From positions 1,054,001 through 1,118,000 of the forward strand of contig JAHBTY010000001.1 of the NCBI GenBank assembly GCA_019638355.1: a DNA stretch of 64,000 nt, written 5' to 3'. Position 1 is the stretch's first letter, and every line of letters begins with the position of its first letter. A program made the translations under genes and the position numbers. The stretch is from Cyclobacteriaceae bacterium. GTDB lineage: Bacteria; Bacteroidota; Bacteroidia; Cytophagales; Cyclobacteriaceae. The notes below the pieces were generated by a model. The model saw only the letters and a list, made by a program, of their open reading frames with translations. It ran no database searches and was not told where the DNA came from. Below, piece after piece: positions 11,001 to 18,400 of the stretch.

Positions 11001-12751
11001 GTGTTGCCCGAACTTGAATTATCGGTTGCCCCTGTTTTGGTTATAGAAGCGGTGCCGTTAAATGTGCTTGATATTAAGATGAATTGAGGTGCACTAAAGG
11101 TTACATTACCCCCCAGCGTTGAGTTGACAACACGAAGTAAGGAAGTAGTACCTGTAAGCGAAAGGCTCATGGCAGTAGTTCCCGTCTGTGTAAAGTTTCG
11201 AATGGCTAATTCTGATCCTGTAAAGCCACCCCCCCCAATATTAATTGTATTTCCGGCCGACATGGCAGATAACCCAGCGCCTTGACCAAAAGCTACTCGA
11301 TCAGAGCTAGTAACTGTAACACTTCCATTAAAGTTAACTTCTCCGTTGTTGCCAATCCAGTTTTCAACGTTGGTTATACCTGCATTTGAGTTTAGTATAA
11401 GCGGGCCATTAAAGGTGGTAGAACTTCCAGCCTCATAACTGATGTGAATATCACCACCGGGTGCATTATTATTGAAGGTAGTGGTTCCATTAAATGTTAC
11501 ACTTGCTGTACCAAAACGGCTTATTTGAATTCGACTTTGGATGTCGGCAGTACTTGAATTGGTAAAAGTAGCATTGGCGTTAAAAATATTGCCTGCATTA
11601 TCTTCGCCCACCCGAATGCGATTACCGCCCGTATTAATAAAAAACGCGTTGGCATTCCAGGTATCTCCGGCATCGGCAGCATTAGCACCCATGATAAAAT
11701 CATTGCCCTGGTTGGTAACCGTCATTACGCCATTAAAAGTATTACCACCCCGGCTGTTATCAACTTGATTACCGGTTTTAGTAACATTAACTGCCTGAAA
11801 TGAACTTGAATTGAAAATAATAGATGGTGTGGTTACAGTTAATGTACCACTAAATGTTGAGGCTGGCCCTAATGTTAAAGTAGCCGTATCATTTCCACTT
11901 AATGAAATATTCTGGGCTGTACCACCCGCCTGGGTTAATCTGGCTAATGTTAAATTACCACACCCTGATGCTCCAAAGCCGGCTACCGATATGGTTCGGC
12001 TTGCAGCCAACGTTGCGGAGCCACCACCGGCTCCAATAGAAATTAAACCGGTAGCATTGTAAGTAACAGTTACATGGTTGTTGATCTGATTTGCTGCTGA
12101 GCCATACGCAATTTCAAGTGGCCCGGTGTTTCCGCTTACCAAAGCTAATGTTCCATTGAAAATGTCAGGGTTGGTTCCACCCAGGCGAAACTGAGTTGTT
12201 GAACCATTGGTTAGTGTTACACTTCCTGAAAATGTATTGCCCCCGGTGCTGGTATCGTTATTGTTGGCTGTTTTGGTAATTGAAACAGTTCCGTTAAAAG
12301 TTGAACCATTAAAAAATATTCTACCGGTGGAGCCATTTACATTGGCACCAAAAGTAGTTCCACTAAAGGTGGAAGTACCGGTAGTGTTAAGTGTAACAGC
12401 AGCTGCACCACCACTGTTGTTTATTGTGCCAGTTACAAAACTGTTGGTTCCGGTTGTAGTTAGGTTAAAACCATTGATGTTGATAATGCCTGAATATCCA
12501 TTAATCGTAATTCCGGCTACATTTGGGGCAACATCTAACGTACAATTACCAAGGCCATTGGCATTGAACGTTACAACGTCTGAAGGTCCGGGAACAGACG
12601 CTCCGCCTGGCCCACCCGATGTAGTTGACCAGTTGGCTGGATTATTCCAATTGGAAGCTCCTGCAGCTACCCAAAAACGTTGGCCGAATGAAATTTGGGA
12701 GATAAGAAATAGAGTAAGAAAGGTTAGGTAAGAAAGTAAACGTTTATTCAT
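5024..12751 (-). CDS. Giant repetitive secreted protein with T9SS type A sorting domain
   Basis: A 2575-residue exported protein. A signal peptide (about 1-23, ending ISFG) is followed by a segment starting FWVAAGASNWNNPANW, common at the N-terminus of cytophagal surface proteins. Then come about ten tandem repeats of roughly 160-250 residues, each opening with a variant of RFTQxG and containing LGPxSxFxGNV, APQLxLxGATYNG, EKTG and GGNxFNGTTT blocks. The Gly/Asn/Thr/Ser-rich strand pattern suggests a long beta-solenoid stalk or adhesin. The end holds a VELVSF...NNDFFTIQRSADG domain and a sorting tail (VYPNPA...LAPGVYIIK), which in this family directs passage through T9SS and attachment to the cell surface. 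The gene is one unbroken frame. Ligand and role are unknown. Confidence 0.9.
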   Translation of the reverse strand: MNKRLLSYLTFLTLFLISQISFGQRFWVAAGASNWNNPANWSTTSGGPGGASVPGPSDVVTFNANGLGNCTLDVAPNVAGITINGYSGIININGFNLTTTGTNSFVTGTINNSGGAAAVTLNTTGTSTFSGTTFGANVNGSTGRIFFNGSTFNGTVSITKTANNNDTSTGGNTFSGSVTLTNGSTTQFRLGGTNPDIFNGTLALVSGNTGPLEIAYGSAANQINNHVTVTYNATGLISIGAGGGSATLAASRTISVAGFGASGCGNLTLARLTQAGGTAQNISLSGNDTATLTLGPASTFSGTLTVTTPSIIFNSSSFQAVNVTKTGNQVDNSRGGNTFNGVMTVTNQGNDFIMGANAADAGDTWNANAFFINTGGNRIRVGEDNAGNIFNANATFTNSSTADIQSRIQISRFGTASVTFNGTTTFNNNAPGGDIHISYEAGSSTTFNGPLILNSNAGITNVENWIGNNGEVNFNGSVTVTSSDRVAFGQGAGLSAMSAGNTINIGGGGFTGSELAIRNFTQTGTTAMSLSLTGTTSLLRVVNSTLGGNVTFSAPQFILISSTFNGTASITKTGATDNSSSGNTFNGVTTITHNGSNEIYFGNGAADTFNAATTFNNTGSFRIRIAFNHNGATTTFANNLTLNSNKSGGTDPWSFLVGENTNSNVSIGGDLVINCGGSLRSDHRFANGAGTTLTVGGNLVINNTNTDASTIITMGVNGTSTYNGNITLTNTGGSNGVTFNSGASASATQAPTGSFSIAGGFTSGSLNIQRFTNSGAGALNLNLGGTNTLLRVGPATSFGGNADLRAPQLFLDGITIGGTAYLEKTGTINNTGIGNNTFGSTTTIINNGSGVLRTNGNNTFNGPTSITNNSNGDVLLELTSGSTYNSSLTLLNAGTSNIRMAFTGASTFNGNIVVNSTAGTGITFCENAAGTATLSAGNTISIGASGFSSGTLSLPRFTQLGSTPQTLSAFSGTTTLIVGPNSAFGGNVTFAAPRLLLNGCTYSGTATLEKNGAGDDAGAGGNIFDGVTTITNSGSGYLLTGNNNRDEFNAATTFNNTGSYRIYFAHNHGGQTTTFASDLTLNSNKTGGTDAWSFFIGEGTNVGLSVAGTFTINAGGSIQSNHRALLGGGSTAVFNGPVNINITNTAPGTVIQMGENGTSTYNGNIHIVNSGGASGVTFNGQAIASSTLNGVITTGTFSSGSLNLYRFTQVGALPENITLTGSSIMRVGPNSAFDGNVNFVSPRIFLNGATYNGTASFEKTGTGDDASNGGNIFNGTTSLVNSSSAIVYMANVSPDIFNGQLTITNSGSNWIFMAHNVAGNQFNNNIILNNSGSANGIIFSNNASGASTFTNGTISVGAGGFSVGDLRLRRFTQTGAINQNLILSGSARLWIGPVSSFDGNVNFVAPQLLLSGATYNGTAYFEKTGANNNDGEGGNIFNQQTTIVNSGSAYLLTASTQPDIFNSNLIVTNSGSSTIRLADNAAGNQFNGNIELNSTFGGGIYFGNNVNGTSTLAATRTIGVGTSGVLSGDIRLIRFTQVGPTAQALNLSGIAILTLGPNSSFGGNVDFRAPQVFLNGTTYNGAAYIEKKGATDNPGVGGNTFNGSTTLVNSGSGYLMTANGAPDTFNGALTVTNTGSNIIYLAHNVAGSQFNGNITFNSTLGSGGVYFSNNGTGTSTFGTGASLQVGGLGFSSGELRFRRFTQLGTAPQTLLLTGTALLRIGPASTFNGNLDFRSPQVALEGAIYNGTTYLEKTGANNNDSNGGNTFNGTTTIANSGSGWFRFALAALDTFNGDLTLTNTGSSTIRMADNIPGTTFNGNIIVNSTFGGGIYFSESGGGTATLAAGKTISVGGIGFSLGELRLRRFTQTGATPQTLLLTGTSTLVLGPTISFDGAADFRAPQLLINGGIFNGSAFLEKTGATSNTGNGNTTFNGTTTIQLSGSGFLRTNGGNTFNGITNLINSGSNDLLLELTTASVYNNTVTMTNTGSSYIRPAYIGNNTFNGDIIVNSTSGTGIYFAENAAGSATLASGRTISIGGLGFTAGELRLQRFTQFGATAQNMVLTGSSTFRTGPSSTWNGALSVTAPALFLDGATFNGTNSFIKTGASTDASTGGNIFTGNSTFTNSGTGIFRLANTTADEFIGNTTFNQANGTLQPAYNLASNFYNNITVDGPAAITFGANNGTVVMAGGAIQNVLRAGTASPIFRRLTMNKSGGLAVLGTDVTISTNGTFTNGVLFTTSSNYLNFANGATVTGGSNASHVDGPVRKTGTNAFSFPTGDGGFYRPISISAPSNAAHFFTAEYFKSSQSFGGPSTYSTGIVTVSSCEYWMLDRNPAVGGSNVSVTLSWNTPDCTGPYITNLANLRVVRWNGSAWVNHGNGGTTGNATNGTVISAGVITSFSPITLGSSGLDNPLPVELVSFTAVADNGRVNLDWVTASELNNDFFTIQRSADGVEFASLGLVDGQGTKNSTTTYQFVDENPMAGINYYRLKQTDFDGTSAYSNIVAVNTNLEWTVYPNPANRQTEVTITKIGDYAVYNNLGVMVLRITNNKHFDASTLAPGVYIIKNALGEIRRLVVH

Positions 12752-12771
12752 AAAAACAATAGGGGAATCTT

Positions 12772-12779
12772 CAAAAATA
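12772..12779 (-). promoter_or_regulatory. Candidate -7 box of the giant repeat-protein gene
   Basis: On the minus strand this reads TATTTTTG, matching the Bacteroidota -7 consensus TAnnTTTG, 21 bases before the ATG at 12751. The -33 region is only weakly TT-rich. Placement and match support a promoter, but no transcript data are available. Confidence 0.4.
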
Positions 12780-12824
12780 TGCTTTTATACCGCTTAATTA
12801 AATACTGTAACATGTACTTTTTTA

Positions 12825-13691
12825 TTGCTGATTAAACTTTTCTTGGATTTGAAGAAGCAGATTCCACTTATACTTCGATTTGTGCGCTGGTTTTTTCCGA
12901 AACTTGAGACACTCTCTGGCAGCCTTGCAGTAGAATATTTTGATGTGATATTTTTCTCGCCACTGCGGTATAAAGTTCCCGAAAGGGAACAAGAATGCGA
13001 GAAGTTGGCAATAAAGGACGAAATTATTACGAATGGGATGAAAATTCAGACCTATGTATGGGGCGATGCAAATAAACCCTATGTTTTACTTATGCATGGT
13101 TGGGCCGGTCGGGCAACTCAATTTCGAAAGTTTATTCCGGAATTTGTTGCAGCAGGCTACCAACTGGTAGGTTTTGATGGCCCCGCACACGGTCGCTCTT
13201 CCGGTAAGCGAACTACCATCATAGAATTTGAAACCGCCCTGAAAATGGTGGTTGCCCGATGGGGGCAACCGGCAGGAGTAATTGCTCACTCGTTTGGTGG
13301 CGGAGCGCTACTCTATGCTATAATGAATGGCCTGCCCGTAAAAAAGCTCATCAATATTGCTTCACCTACTATGGCCGATGAGATTATCAAATCTTATTTG
13401 CGTGCAGTGAACGGATCGTGGAAAACGGGTTTGAAATTCAAAGAGCTGATCCGAAAAAAGTATAACCGCGATTTTGAAGAGTTTACTGCCATTTATTTTA
13501 TTGATCGTATAAAAAATTTAGACCTGATGCTGGTACACGATGAAGGTGATGCAGATGTACCTATTATTCAGGCTGAGAAACTAGCTGAAAAATATCCGGT
13601 TAAGTTCCTCAAAACCTCAGGCCTCGGCCATAATCGCATTCTGAAAGATGAAGGAGTAATTAAGGCGTGTCTCGATTTTATCAGAAACTAA
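12825..13691 (+). CDS. Alpha/beta hydrolase
   Basis: A 288-residue alpha/beta-hydrolase fold enzyme. It shows the oxyanion segment LLMHGWAG (88-95), the nucleophile elbow AHSFGG (Ser156), an acid loop HDEGDADVP (probably Asp242) and the terminal LGHNRIL (His269), so the triad is complete. No signal peptide is obvious; the N-terminus is moderately hydrophobic with basic residues. The first start in frame is TTG at 12825, and the first in-frame ATG would remove the first 71 residues, so TTG is preferred with some doubt. Substrate unknown. It is divergent from the giant gene. Confidence 0.8.
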   Translation: MLIKLFLDLKKQIPLILRFVRWFFPKLETLSGSLAVEYFDVIFFSPLRYKVPEREQECEKLAIKDEIITNGMKIQTYVWGDANKPYVLLMHGWAGRATQFRKFIPEFVAAGYQLVGFDGPAHGRSSGKRTTIIEFETALKMVVARWGQPAGVIAHSFGGGALLYAIMNGLPVKKLINIASPTMADEIIKSYLRAVNGSWKTGLKFKELIRKKYNRDFEEFTAIYFIDRIKNLDLMLVHDEGDADVPIIQAEKLAEKYPVKFLKTSGLGHNRILKDEGVIKACLDFIRN

Positions 13692-13870
13692 ATGATTGGT
13701 GTAACTTACCGCTAGTAAACCCGTCTGATAGTCGATTAAGAACCATTTGCAACACTAATCTGCCTTTTTGAACTTTTTTTGAAACCAAAACAGAAATATC
13801 CAGTAAAAGACTAAGATTGATCAACTATTCAACCAAACAAATCATCCTTTTGCTTTAACTTACTTTAACC

Positions 13871-14587
13871 ATGCCGAATATTATAAAGACCACCCACATT
13901 GCCCGCATGTATAAAATGGGCGATAACATTGTAAACGCCTTGCAGGATATTTCTATTTCAATTGAGAAGGGTGAGTACGTTGCTTTTATGGGCCCATCCG
14001 GTTCTGGTAAATCGACCCTAATGAATATTGTAGGTTGTTTGGATACACCCAGTTCGGGCGAGTATTGGCTCAACAACCAATTGGTAAGCGATATGACAGA
14101 GAATGAACTGGCCGTTGTTCGCAATAAAGAAATAGGGTTCGTGTTCCAAACATTTAACCTGTTGCCACGTGCTTCTGCTTTAGAGAATGTTGCGCTTCCG
14201 CTCATTTATGCCGGTTACAGCAAAAGCGAACGCGAAGATATGGCGATGGCCGCGCTTGAAAGTGTTGATCTGGCCAACCGACATCATCACAAACCCAATG
14301 AACTTTCCGGTGGGCAGCGCCAGCGTGTAGCAATTGCAAGAGCACTGGTAAATAATCCATCCATCATTTTGGCCGATGAACCTACCGGTAACCTCGATTC
14401 TAAAACATCTTACGATATTATGAACCTGTTTCAGGAGTTGCACGATAAAGGCAACACCATCATTATGGTTACACACGAAGATGACATAGCCCATTATGCT
14501 CACCGCATTATTCGTTTGAAGGACGGCTTGATTGAGTGGGATAAAAAGAACGAAAATGTTACGCGCAGCCAGGCGGTAACGGCATAA
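13871..14587 (+). CDS. ABC transporter ATP-binding protein, LolD/MacB-like
   Basis: A 238-residue ATPase with Walker [10 protein letters not shown] (41-49), Q-loop Gln93, signature LSGGQRQR (145-152), Walker B IILADEP (165-171) and switch His202. DEPTGNLDS after Walker B is characteristic of the MacB/LolD/FtsE group, which drives lipoprotein release, peptide efflux or division-related transport. No permease gene lies on either side, so its membrane partner must be encoded elsewhere. Confidence 0.9.
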   Translation: MPNIIKTTHIARMYKMGDNIVNALQDISISIEKGEYVAFMGPSGSGKSTLMNIVGCLDTPSSGEYWLNNQLVSDMTENELAVVRNKEIGFVFQTFNLLPRASALENVALPLIYAGYSKSEREDMAMAALESVDLANRHHHKPNELSGGQRQRVAIARALVNNPSIILADEPTGNLDSKTSYDIMNLFQELHDKGNTIIMVTHEDDIAHYAHRIIRLKDGLIEWDKKNENVTRSQAVTA

Positions 14588-14646
14588 TCGCACCAGTTTT
14601 TAGCGCATGGGTTGAATCTTGAATTTTAAATCTTCAATTTTCCATC

Positions 14647-15195
14647 ATGAAGATTTACACCAAAACAGGCGATCAAGGTTCTACTTCCCTATTTGGAGGT
14701 AAACGTGTATTAAAATCAGATTTGCGTATTGATACCTATGGTACCGTTGATGAATTGAATTCGTGGATTGGCGTTTTGCGCGATCAGTCTGTAAATAAAA
14801 ATCGGAGTACAATCCTTATTGAAATTCAAGATCGGTTGTTTACCATCGGTTCTATTCTGGCCACAGAACCCGGTAACTCAAAAGTTAAAATCCCGCCACT
14901 TACCGAAACCGACATTACTTTTCTTGAAAAAGAAATTGATGCGATGGATGCAATACTTCCACCAATGAAATTTTTTGTGCTACCCGGAGGTAATCAGGCA
15001 GTTTCGTTTGGGCATGTTACCCGCACCGTTTGTCGCAGGGCCGAGCGTTTGGTAATTGCACTCAACCAGGTCGATCCAATCAATGAACTTGTAATCAAAT
15101 ATTTAAATCGGCTATCCGATTACCTTTTTATGCTTTGCCGCACCATGGCTCGCGAGTTGAATGCAACTGAAACTCCGTGGAAACCGCGCATGTAA
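14647..15195 (+). CDS. Cob(I)alamin adenosyltransferase, PduO type
   Basis: A 182-residue cytosolic enzyme that transfers adenosyl from ATP to cob(I)alamin, making coenzyme B12. The ATP-binding N-terminus KIYTKTGDQGSTSLFGG, the GTVDELNSWIG helix, CRRAERLVIAL and the C-terminal YLNRLSDYLFMLCR are all signatures of the PduO-type trimeric family, and length is typical. It follows the ABC ATPase by 59 bases. No other B12 gene is in the window, so it probably serves B12-dependent enzymes encoded elsewhere. Confidence 0.92.
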   Translation: MKIYTKTGDQGSTSLFGGKRVLKSDLRIDTYGTVDELNSWIGVLRDQSVNKNRSTILIEIQDRLFTIGSILATEPGNSKVKIPPLTETDITFLEKEIDAMDAILPPMKFFVLPGGNQAVSFGHVTRTVCRRAERLVIALNQVDPINELVIKYLNRLSDYLFMLCRTMARELNATETPWKPRM

Positions 15196-15278
15196 ATAAT
15201 TTTTCGCCAATACCTTCCGGGTCTTAACAAGCCAGCGTATCGACCTGGAAGGCCTATAAATTAAACCACGCATGTAAA
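15181..15278. repeat. Near-identical 16-mer pair flanking a hairpin
   Basis: AAACCGCGCATGTAAA at 15181-15196 (overlapping the end of the adenosyltransferase gene) recurs with one mismatch at 15263-15278. Between them lies an 11-bp stem (15213-15223 with 15242-15252, one G-T pair) around an 18-base loop. The arrangement resembles a short duplication or a small insertion with a target-site copy. No T-run follows the stem, so it is not a typical terminator. Confidence 0.45.
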
Positions 15279-15294
15279 CTAACTGGATTTTAAC

Positions 15295-15335
15295 CTAACA
15301 CATGTTAGTAATGGACGTGCTGTTTGGTATCTTTG
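15295..15335 (+). promoter_or_regulatory. Candidate ilvE promoter and operator
   Basis: TATCTTTG at 15328-15335 matches the Bacteroidota -7 consensus TAnnTTTG and lies 32 bases before the ilvE ATG. A 6-2-6 inverted repeat, CTAACA-CA-TGTTAG (15295-15308), sits where a -33-overlapping regulator would bind. The box is a strong match; the operator role is inferred from position only. Confidence 0.5.
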
Positions 15336-15367
15336 CCACGGTTTAGTTTTCATTAAAAGAAGTAATC

Positions 15368-16432
15368 ATGGTAGAGACAGAAAGCATTGCAATTACCCGA
15401 ACTAAGAAATCGAGGTTGAGTAAAACCAACTTTACTAATCTTCCTTTCGGGAAAGTTTTTACAGATCATATGTTTATGGCCGATTACCGCGATGGCCAAT
15501 GGAAAAATCTTCGCATTGTTCCATACGGAAATATTCAGATTAGTCCGGCTACGCCTGCGCTGCATTATGGTCAGTCCATTTTTGAAGGCATGAAGGCATA
15601 TCGCGCAGCCGATGGTAAAGCGTTGGTGTTTCGTGCTGCTGATAATTGGAAGCGCATGAATATTTCAGCCGAACGTATGTGCATGCCAGCCTTGCCCGAA
15701 GATCTTTTTATGGATGCACTTTCAACAATTATAGATTTAGATCGTGATTGGATTCCTAATCAGGAGGGAAGTTCACTTTACATTCGGCCATTTATGTTTT
15801 CGGCCGATGAGTTTATTGGCATCCGGCCCTCGCTGGATTTTACATTCATGATTTTACTCTCGCCCGTTGGCCCATATTATTCCACACCCGTGAAAGTAAA
15901 AATTGAAACCCATTATACGCGCGCGGTAGAAGGCGGTACTGGTTTCGCGAAAGCGGGTGGTAATTATGGTGGTGCCATCTATCCGGCCAAACTGGCGCAA
16001 GACGAAGGCTATCATCAACTCGTCTGGACGGACGGAAAAACACATGAGTATGTGGAAGAAAGCGGCACTATGAACCTGATGTTTGTAATCAACAATACAT
16101 TGATTACACCCGCGCTCAGCGATTCTATTCTGGCCGGTATTACGCGCCAGAGTGTAATTGACCTGGCTCGCCATTGGGGAATGCATGTGGAGGAACGAAA
16201 AATTTCAATTATTGAATTGGTTGCAGCATTAAAGCAAGGGCGCGTGCAGGAAGCATTTGGAGCGGGTACGGCAGCTACCATTGCACACATTGAACTAATT
16301 GGTTACGAAGACGAAAAATTTCAGTTGCCTCCAATTGAGAATCGCACCTTTTCGAACCGCGTGCTGAATGAGTTGGAGAATATTAAGCGGGGTAAAACCC
16401 CATCACCTTTTGATTGGATGATTAAAATTTAG
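15368..16432 (+). CDS. ilvE: Branched-chain amino acid aminotransferase
   Basis: A 354-residue PLP enzyme that interconverts Leu, Ile and Val with their 2-oxo acids. The block FAKAGGNYGG contains the PLP-binding Lys195, EESGTMNL follows at 230-237, and LHYGQSIFEGMKAYR (65-79) is the family signature. Length and the long N-terminus match the eukaryote-like type II BCAT group common in Bacteroidota. A candidate promoter lies just upstream and a strong terminator just downstream, so it appears to be monocistronic. Confidence 0.95.
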   Translation: MVETESIAITRTKKSRLSKTNFTNLPFGKVFTDHMFMADYRDGQWKNLRIVPYGNIQISPATPALHYGQSIFEGMKAYRAADGKALVFRAADNWKRMNISAERMCMPALPEDLFMDALSTIIDLDRDWIPNQEGSSLYIRPFMFSADEFIGIRPSLDFTFMILLSPVGPYYSTPVKVKIETHYTRAVEGGTGFAKAGGNYGGAIYPAKLAQDEGYHQLVWTDGKTHEYVEESGTMNLMFVINNTLITPALSDSILAGITRQSVIDLARHWGMHVEERKISIIELVAALKQGRVQEAFGAGTAATIAHIELIGYEDEKFQLPPIENRTFSNRVLNELENIKRGKTPSPFDWMIKI

Positions 16433-16444
16433 GTTCACTTTTTA

Positions 16445-16486
16445 AAGCCGCTTCAAAACTTGTTTTTGAGGCGGTTTCTTTTTTTA
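16445..16486 (+). terminator. Rho-independent terminator of ilvE
   Basis: An 11-bp stem (16448-16458 with 16464-16474, one G-T pair, extendable outward by three pairs) with a 5-base loop is followed by a T-rich run (16475-16487). It begins 12 bases after the ilvE stop. Confidence 0.85.
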
Positions 16487-16500
16487 CAATCTTGCCACTG

Positions 16501-17001
16501 ATGCGAATTTTGATTTTTAGTTTGTTGTTTGTTTTTGCTTTCGCGACTTACGGTCAGCAACAATTAATATTGTTGAAACGAGGTGAAGTGGTGGCGCGCT
16601 TTGAACAAGGCGATAACATCAAATGTAAACTGCGCAACGGAAAAGTGAAGGAGGGCATGGCACTTCGCTACACGGAGGTTTCCGTGATTTTGCGGGGCGA
16701 TACCATTATGTTTTCCGACATCTATAAAATTTATGCGAAAGGAAAACGCAAGGCCGACTTCCGCCAGAAAGCAGGCACGGTGTTAATGATTGGTGGTGTA
16801 GGTTACTTCGCTATCGATATGGTTAACACCTTATTCTTTGTAGAAGGCCAGAGTGGTATTGATGAAGGTGTGGCGATTACGGCCGGAAGTTTGGCTGCAG
16901 TTGGTGCTGCGCTAACTTTTATCAGAAGTCCGTACATGAAAGTGCGTGGGTTATCAATAAGAATGATTACACCAGAGTCGCGGTTTTATCGATATGAATA
17001 A
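16501..17001 (+). CDS. Exported protein of unknown function
   Basis: The first ATG of the frame gives 166 residues; a TTG three codons earlier is possible but less likely. A signal peptide (MRILIFSLLFVFAFATYG) precedes QQQLILLKRGEVVARF. A strand-rich middle part follows, and two hydrophobic segments lie near residues 95-145 (VLMIGGVGYFAIDMV and AITAGSLAAVGAALTFI). It may be an envelope protein with two membrane segments. I do not recognise the family. It lies alone between the ilvE terminator and prfB. Confidence 0.6.
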   Translation: MRILIFSLLFVFAFATYGQQQLILLKRGEVVARFEQGDNIKCKLRNGKVKEGMALRYTEVSVILRGDTIMFSDIYKIYAKGKRKADFRQKAGTVLMIGGVGYFAIDMVNTLFFVEGQSGIDEGVAITAGSLAAVGAALTFIRSPYMKVRGLSIRMITPESRFYRYE

Positions 17002-17056
17002 CAACTATTATTTTTAATTGATTGATGTTACCTTCGCGCCATAATTTTTAAAATCA

Positions 17057-18158
17057 ATGACTACCGAACAATTAAAGGATTTGAAAGTCCGTGTTGCCGC
17101 CCTCAGGCGGTATCTTTGACTACGATCGTAAAATCGTAGAAATACAAGACGAAGAACGCATTACCCACCAGGCCGATTTCTGGAACAAACCCAAAGAGGC
17201 TGAAGTTATTCTCAAAAGCATTCGCACCAAAAAAGTTTGGACCGATTCATTTGCCGATGTAAGCAAACAATTGGAAGATTTGGAAGTGCTGAATGAATTC
17301 CACCAAGCGGGCGATGCCAGCGAGGAAGAGCTGGATGCCGAATACCAGAAGGCAGCTAAAGCCATTGAAGAGCTGGAGTTCAAGAAAATGCTGAGCAAAG
17401 AAGAAGATCAATTGAGTGCCGTAATGGAAATAAACCCCGGTGCAGGTGGAACCGAAAGTAATGATTGGGCCGATATGCTCAATCGCATGTATATTATGTG
17501 GGGCGAAAAGAGTGGTTACAAAGTTTCGCAGATTGATTATCAGGCGGGCGAAGTAGCAGGAATAAAATCGGCTACGCTGGAGATTGAAGGCCCTTTTGCC
17601 TATGGAAAACTAAAATCAGAAATAGGTGTGCACCGGTTGGTGCGCATTTCTCCGTTTGATAGTAACCAACGCAGGCATACTTCATTCGCATCGGTGTTTG
17701 TATATCCTAAAGTAGATGACTCCATTCAGATAGAAGTAAACCCTGCTGATGTAGAAATTCAAACTTCGCGTTCGGGTGGTGCCGGTGGACAGAACGTAAA
17801 CAAAGTAGAAACCAAAGTTCAACTCACACACAAACCATCGGGTATTGTTATTGTGTGCCAGGTAGAACGTTCGCAACATGCCAACCGCGAGCGGGCTATG
17901 CAAATGCTTAAATCCAAACTATACCAGGTAGAAATGGAAAAGCGTAACGCTGCACGCGATAAGGTGGAGGCTGGTAAAATGAAAATTGATTTTGGTTCGC
18001 AGATTCGGAACTATGTATTGCATCCTTATAAACTTGTGAAAGATGCCCGCACCAGTGTAGAGCGACACGATGCACAAAATGTATTGGATGGCGATCTGGA
18101 CGATTTTATAAAAGCATATTTACTGGAAGATCAAGAAGCTGCTTCTGGTAAACAGTGA
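17057..18158 (+). CDS. prfB: Peptide chain release factor 2 with programmed +1 frameshift
   Basis: RF2 ends translation at UAA and UGA. The zero frame starts with ATG at 17057 and reads 20 codons to an in-frame TGA at 17117-17119. Skipping one base at CTT-TGA-C (17114-17120) continues in the +1 frame for 346 more residues, 366 in all. In the joined protein the stop-reading tripeptide SPF is at 198-200 and the GGQ motif at 243-245; the 45-residue spacing equals that of E. coli RF2. The shift site CTTTGAC is the conserved autoregulatory one: low RF2 slows termination at the UGA and favours shifting. The preceding AGGCGG is a degenerate form of the usual stimulatory SD-like element. Confidence 0.95.
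17105..17120 (+). promoter_or_regulatory. prfB frameshift element
   Basis: AGGCGG-TAT-CTT-TGA-C: a Shine-Dalgarno-like hexamer, a one-codon spacer, the slippery Leu codon, the stop and the C that makes UGA a weak terminator. It matches the canonical RF2 site except that the SD-like element carries a C where E. coli has G. Confidence 0.9.
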
Positions 18159-18180
18159 TTTGGTAGTAAGTAATTAATAG

Positions 18181-18330
18181 ACGGTTTGGATTGAGATGTC
18201 ACTCGATTGTGATTATCTATCTCCTGAAACTGCAGAAAATCTTTTGAAGCAATGCAGCTCCATCGGACGCATGTTGAACTCTATGATTACCAAATCATCT
18301 TCATTTTGTAAACCTAAATCTAAAAATTAA
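18181..18330 (+). pseudogene. Remnant of a four-helix-bundle (23S rRNA IVP/S23-like) protein
   Basis: From 18181 the frame reads TVWIEMSLDCDYLSPETAENLL then KQCSSIGRMLNSMITKSS, ending at TAA 18328-18330. This matches the last helices of the four-helix-bundle family linked to rRNA intervening sequences and to diversity-generating retroelements (compare the YWL-L...GYLS...LL-EC-EIGRMLNSMI-KS pattern). A TAG at 18178 closes the frame upstream and prfB ends only 22 bases before, so the N-terminal two thirds are gone. An ATG at 18196 could give a 44-residue peptide, but decay is more likely. Confidence 0.6.
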
Positions 18331-18335
18331 CCTGA

Positions 18336-18390
18336 CTGATTACCGATCACTGATCACCGTTACTGATTACCACTTACTGACCACAGATCA
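18336..18390. repeat. Degenerate 14-bp tandem repeat
   Basis: Four units beginning CTGA: CTGATTACCGATCA, CTGATCACCGTTA, CTGATTACCACTTA, CTGACCACAGATCA (14, 13, 14 and 14 bases). They lie directly after the four-helix-bundle remnant and end 10 bases before the MFS start. Confidence 0.65.
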
Positions 18391-18400
18391 CCTAAATCGC

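Noticed and set aside
17091-17117. GTG at 17091 as the start of prfB
   Set aside because: The zero frame from ATG 17057 gives the usual RF2 N-terminus and leads into the canonical CTTTGAC shift site; the GTG start is an artefact of the frame change.
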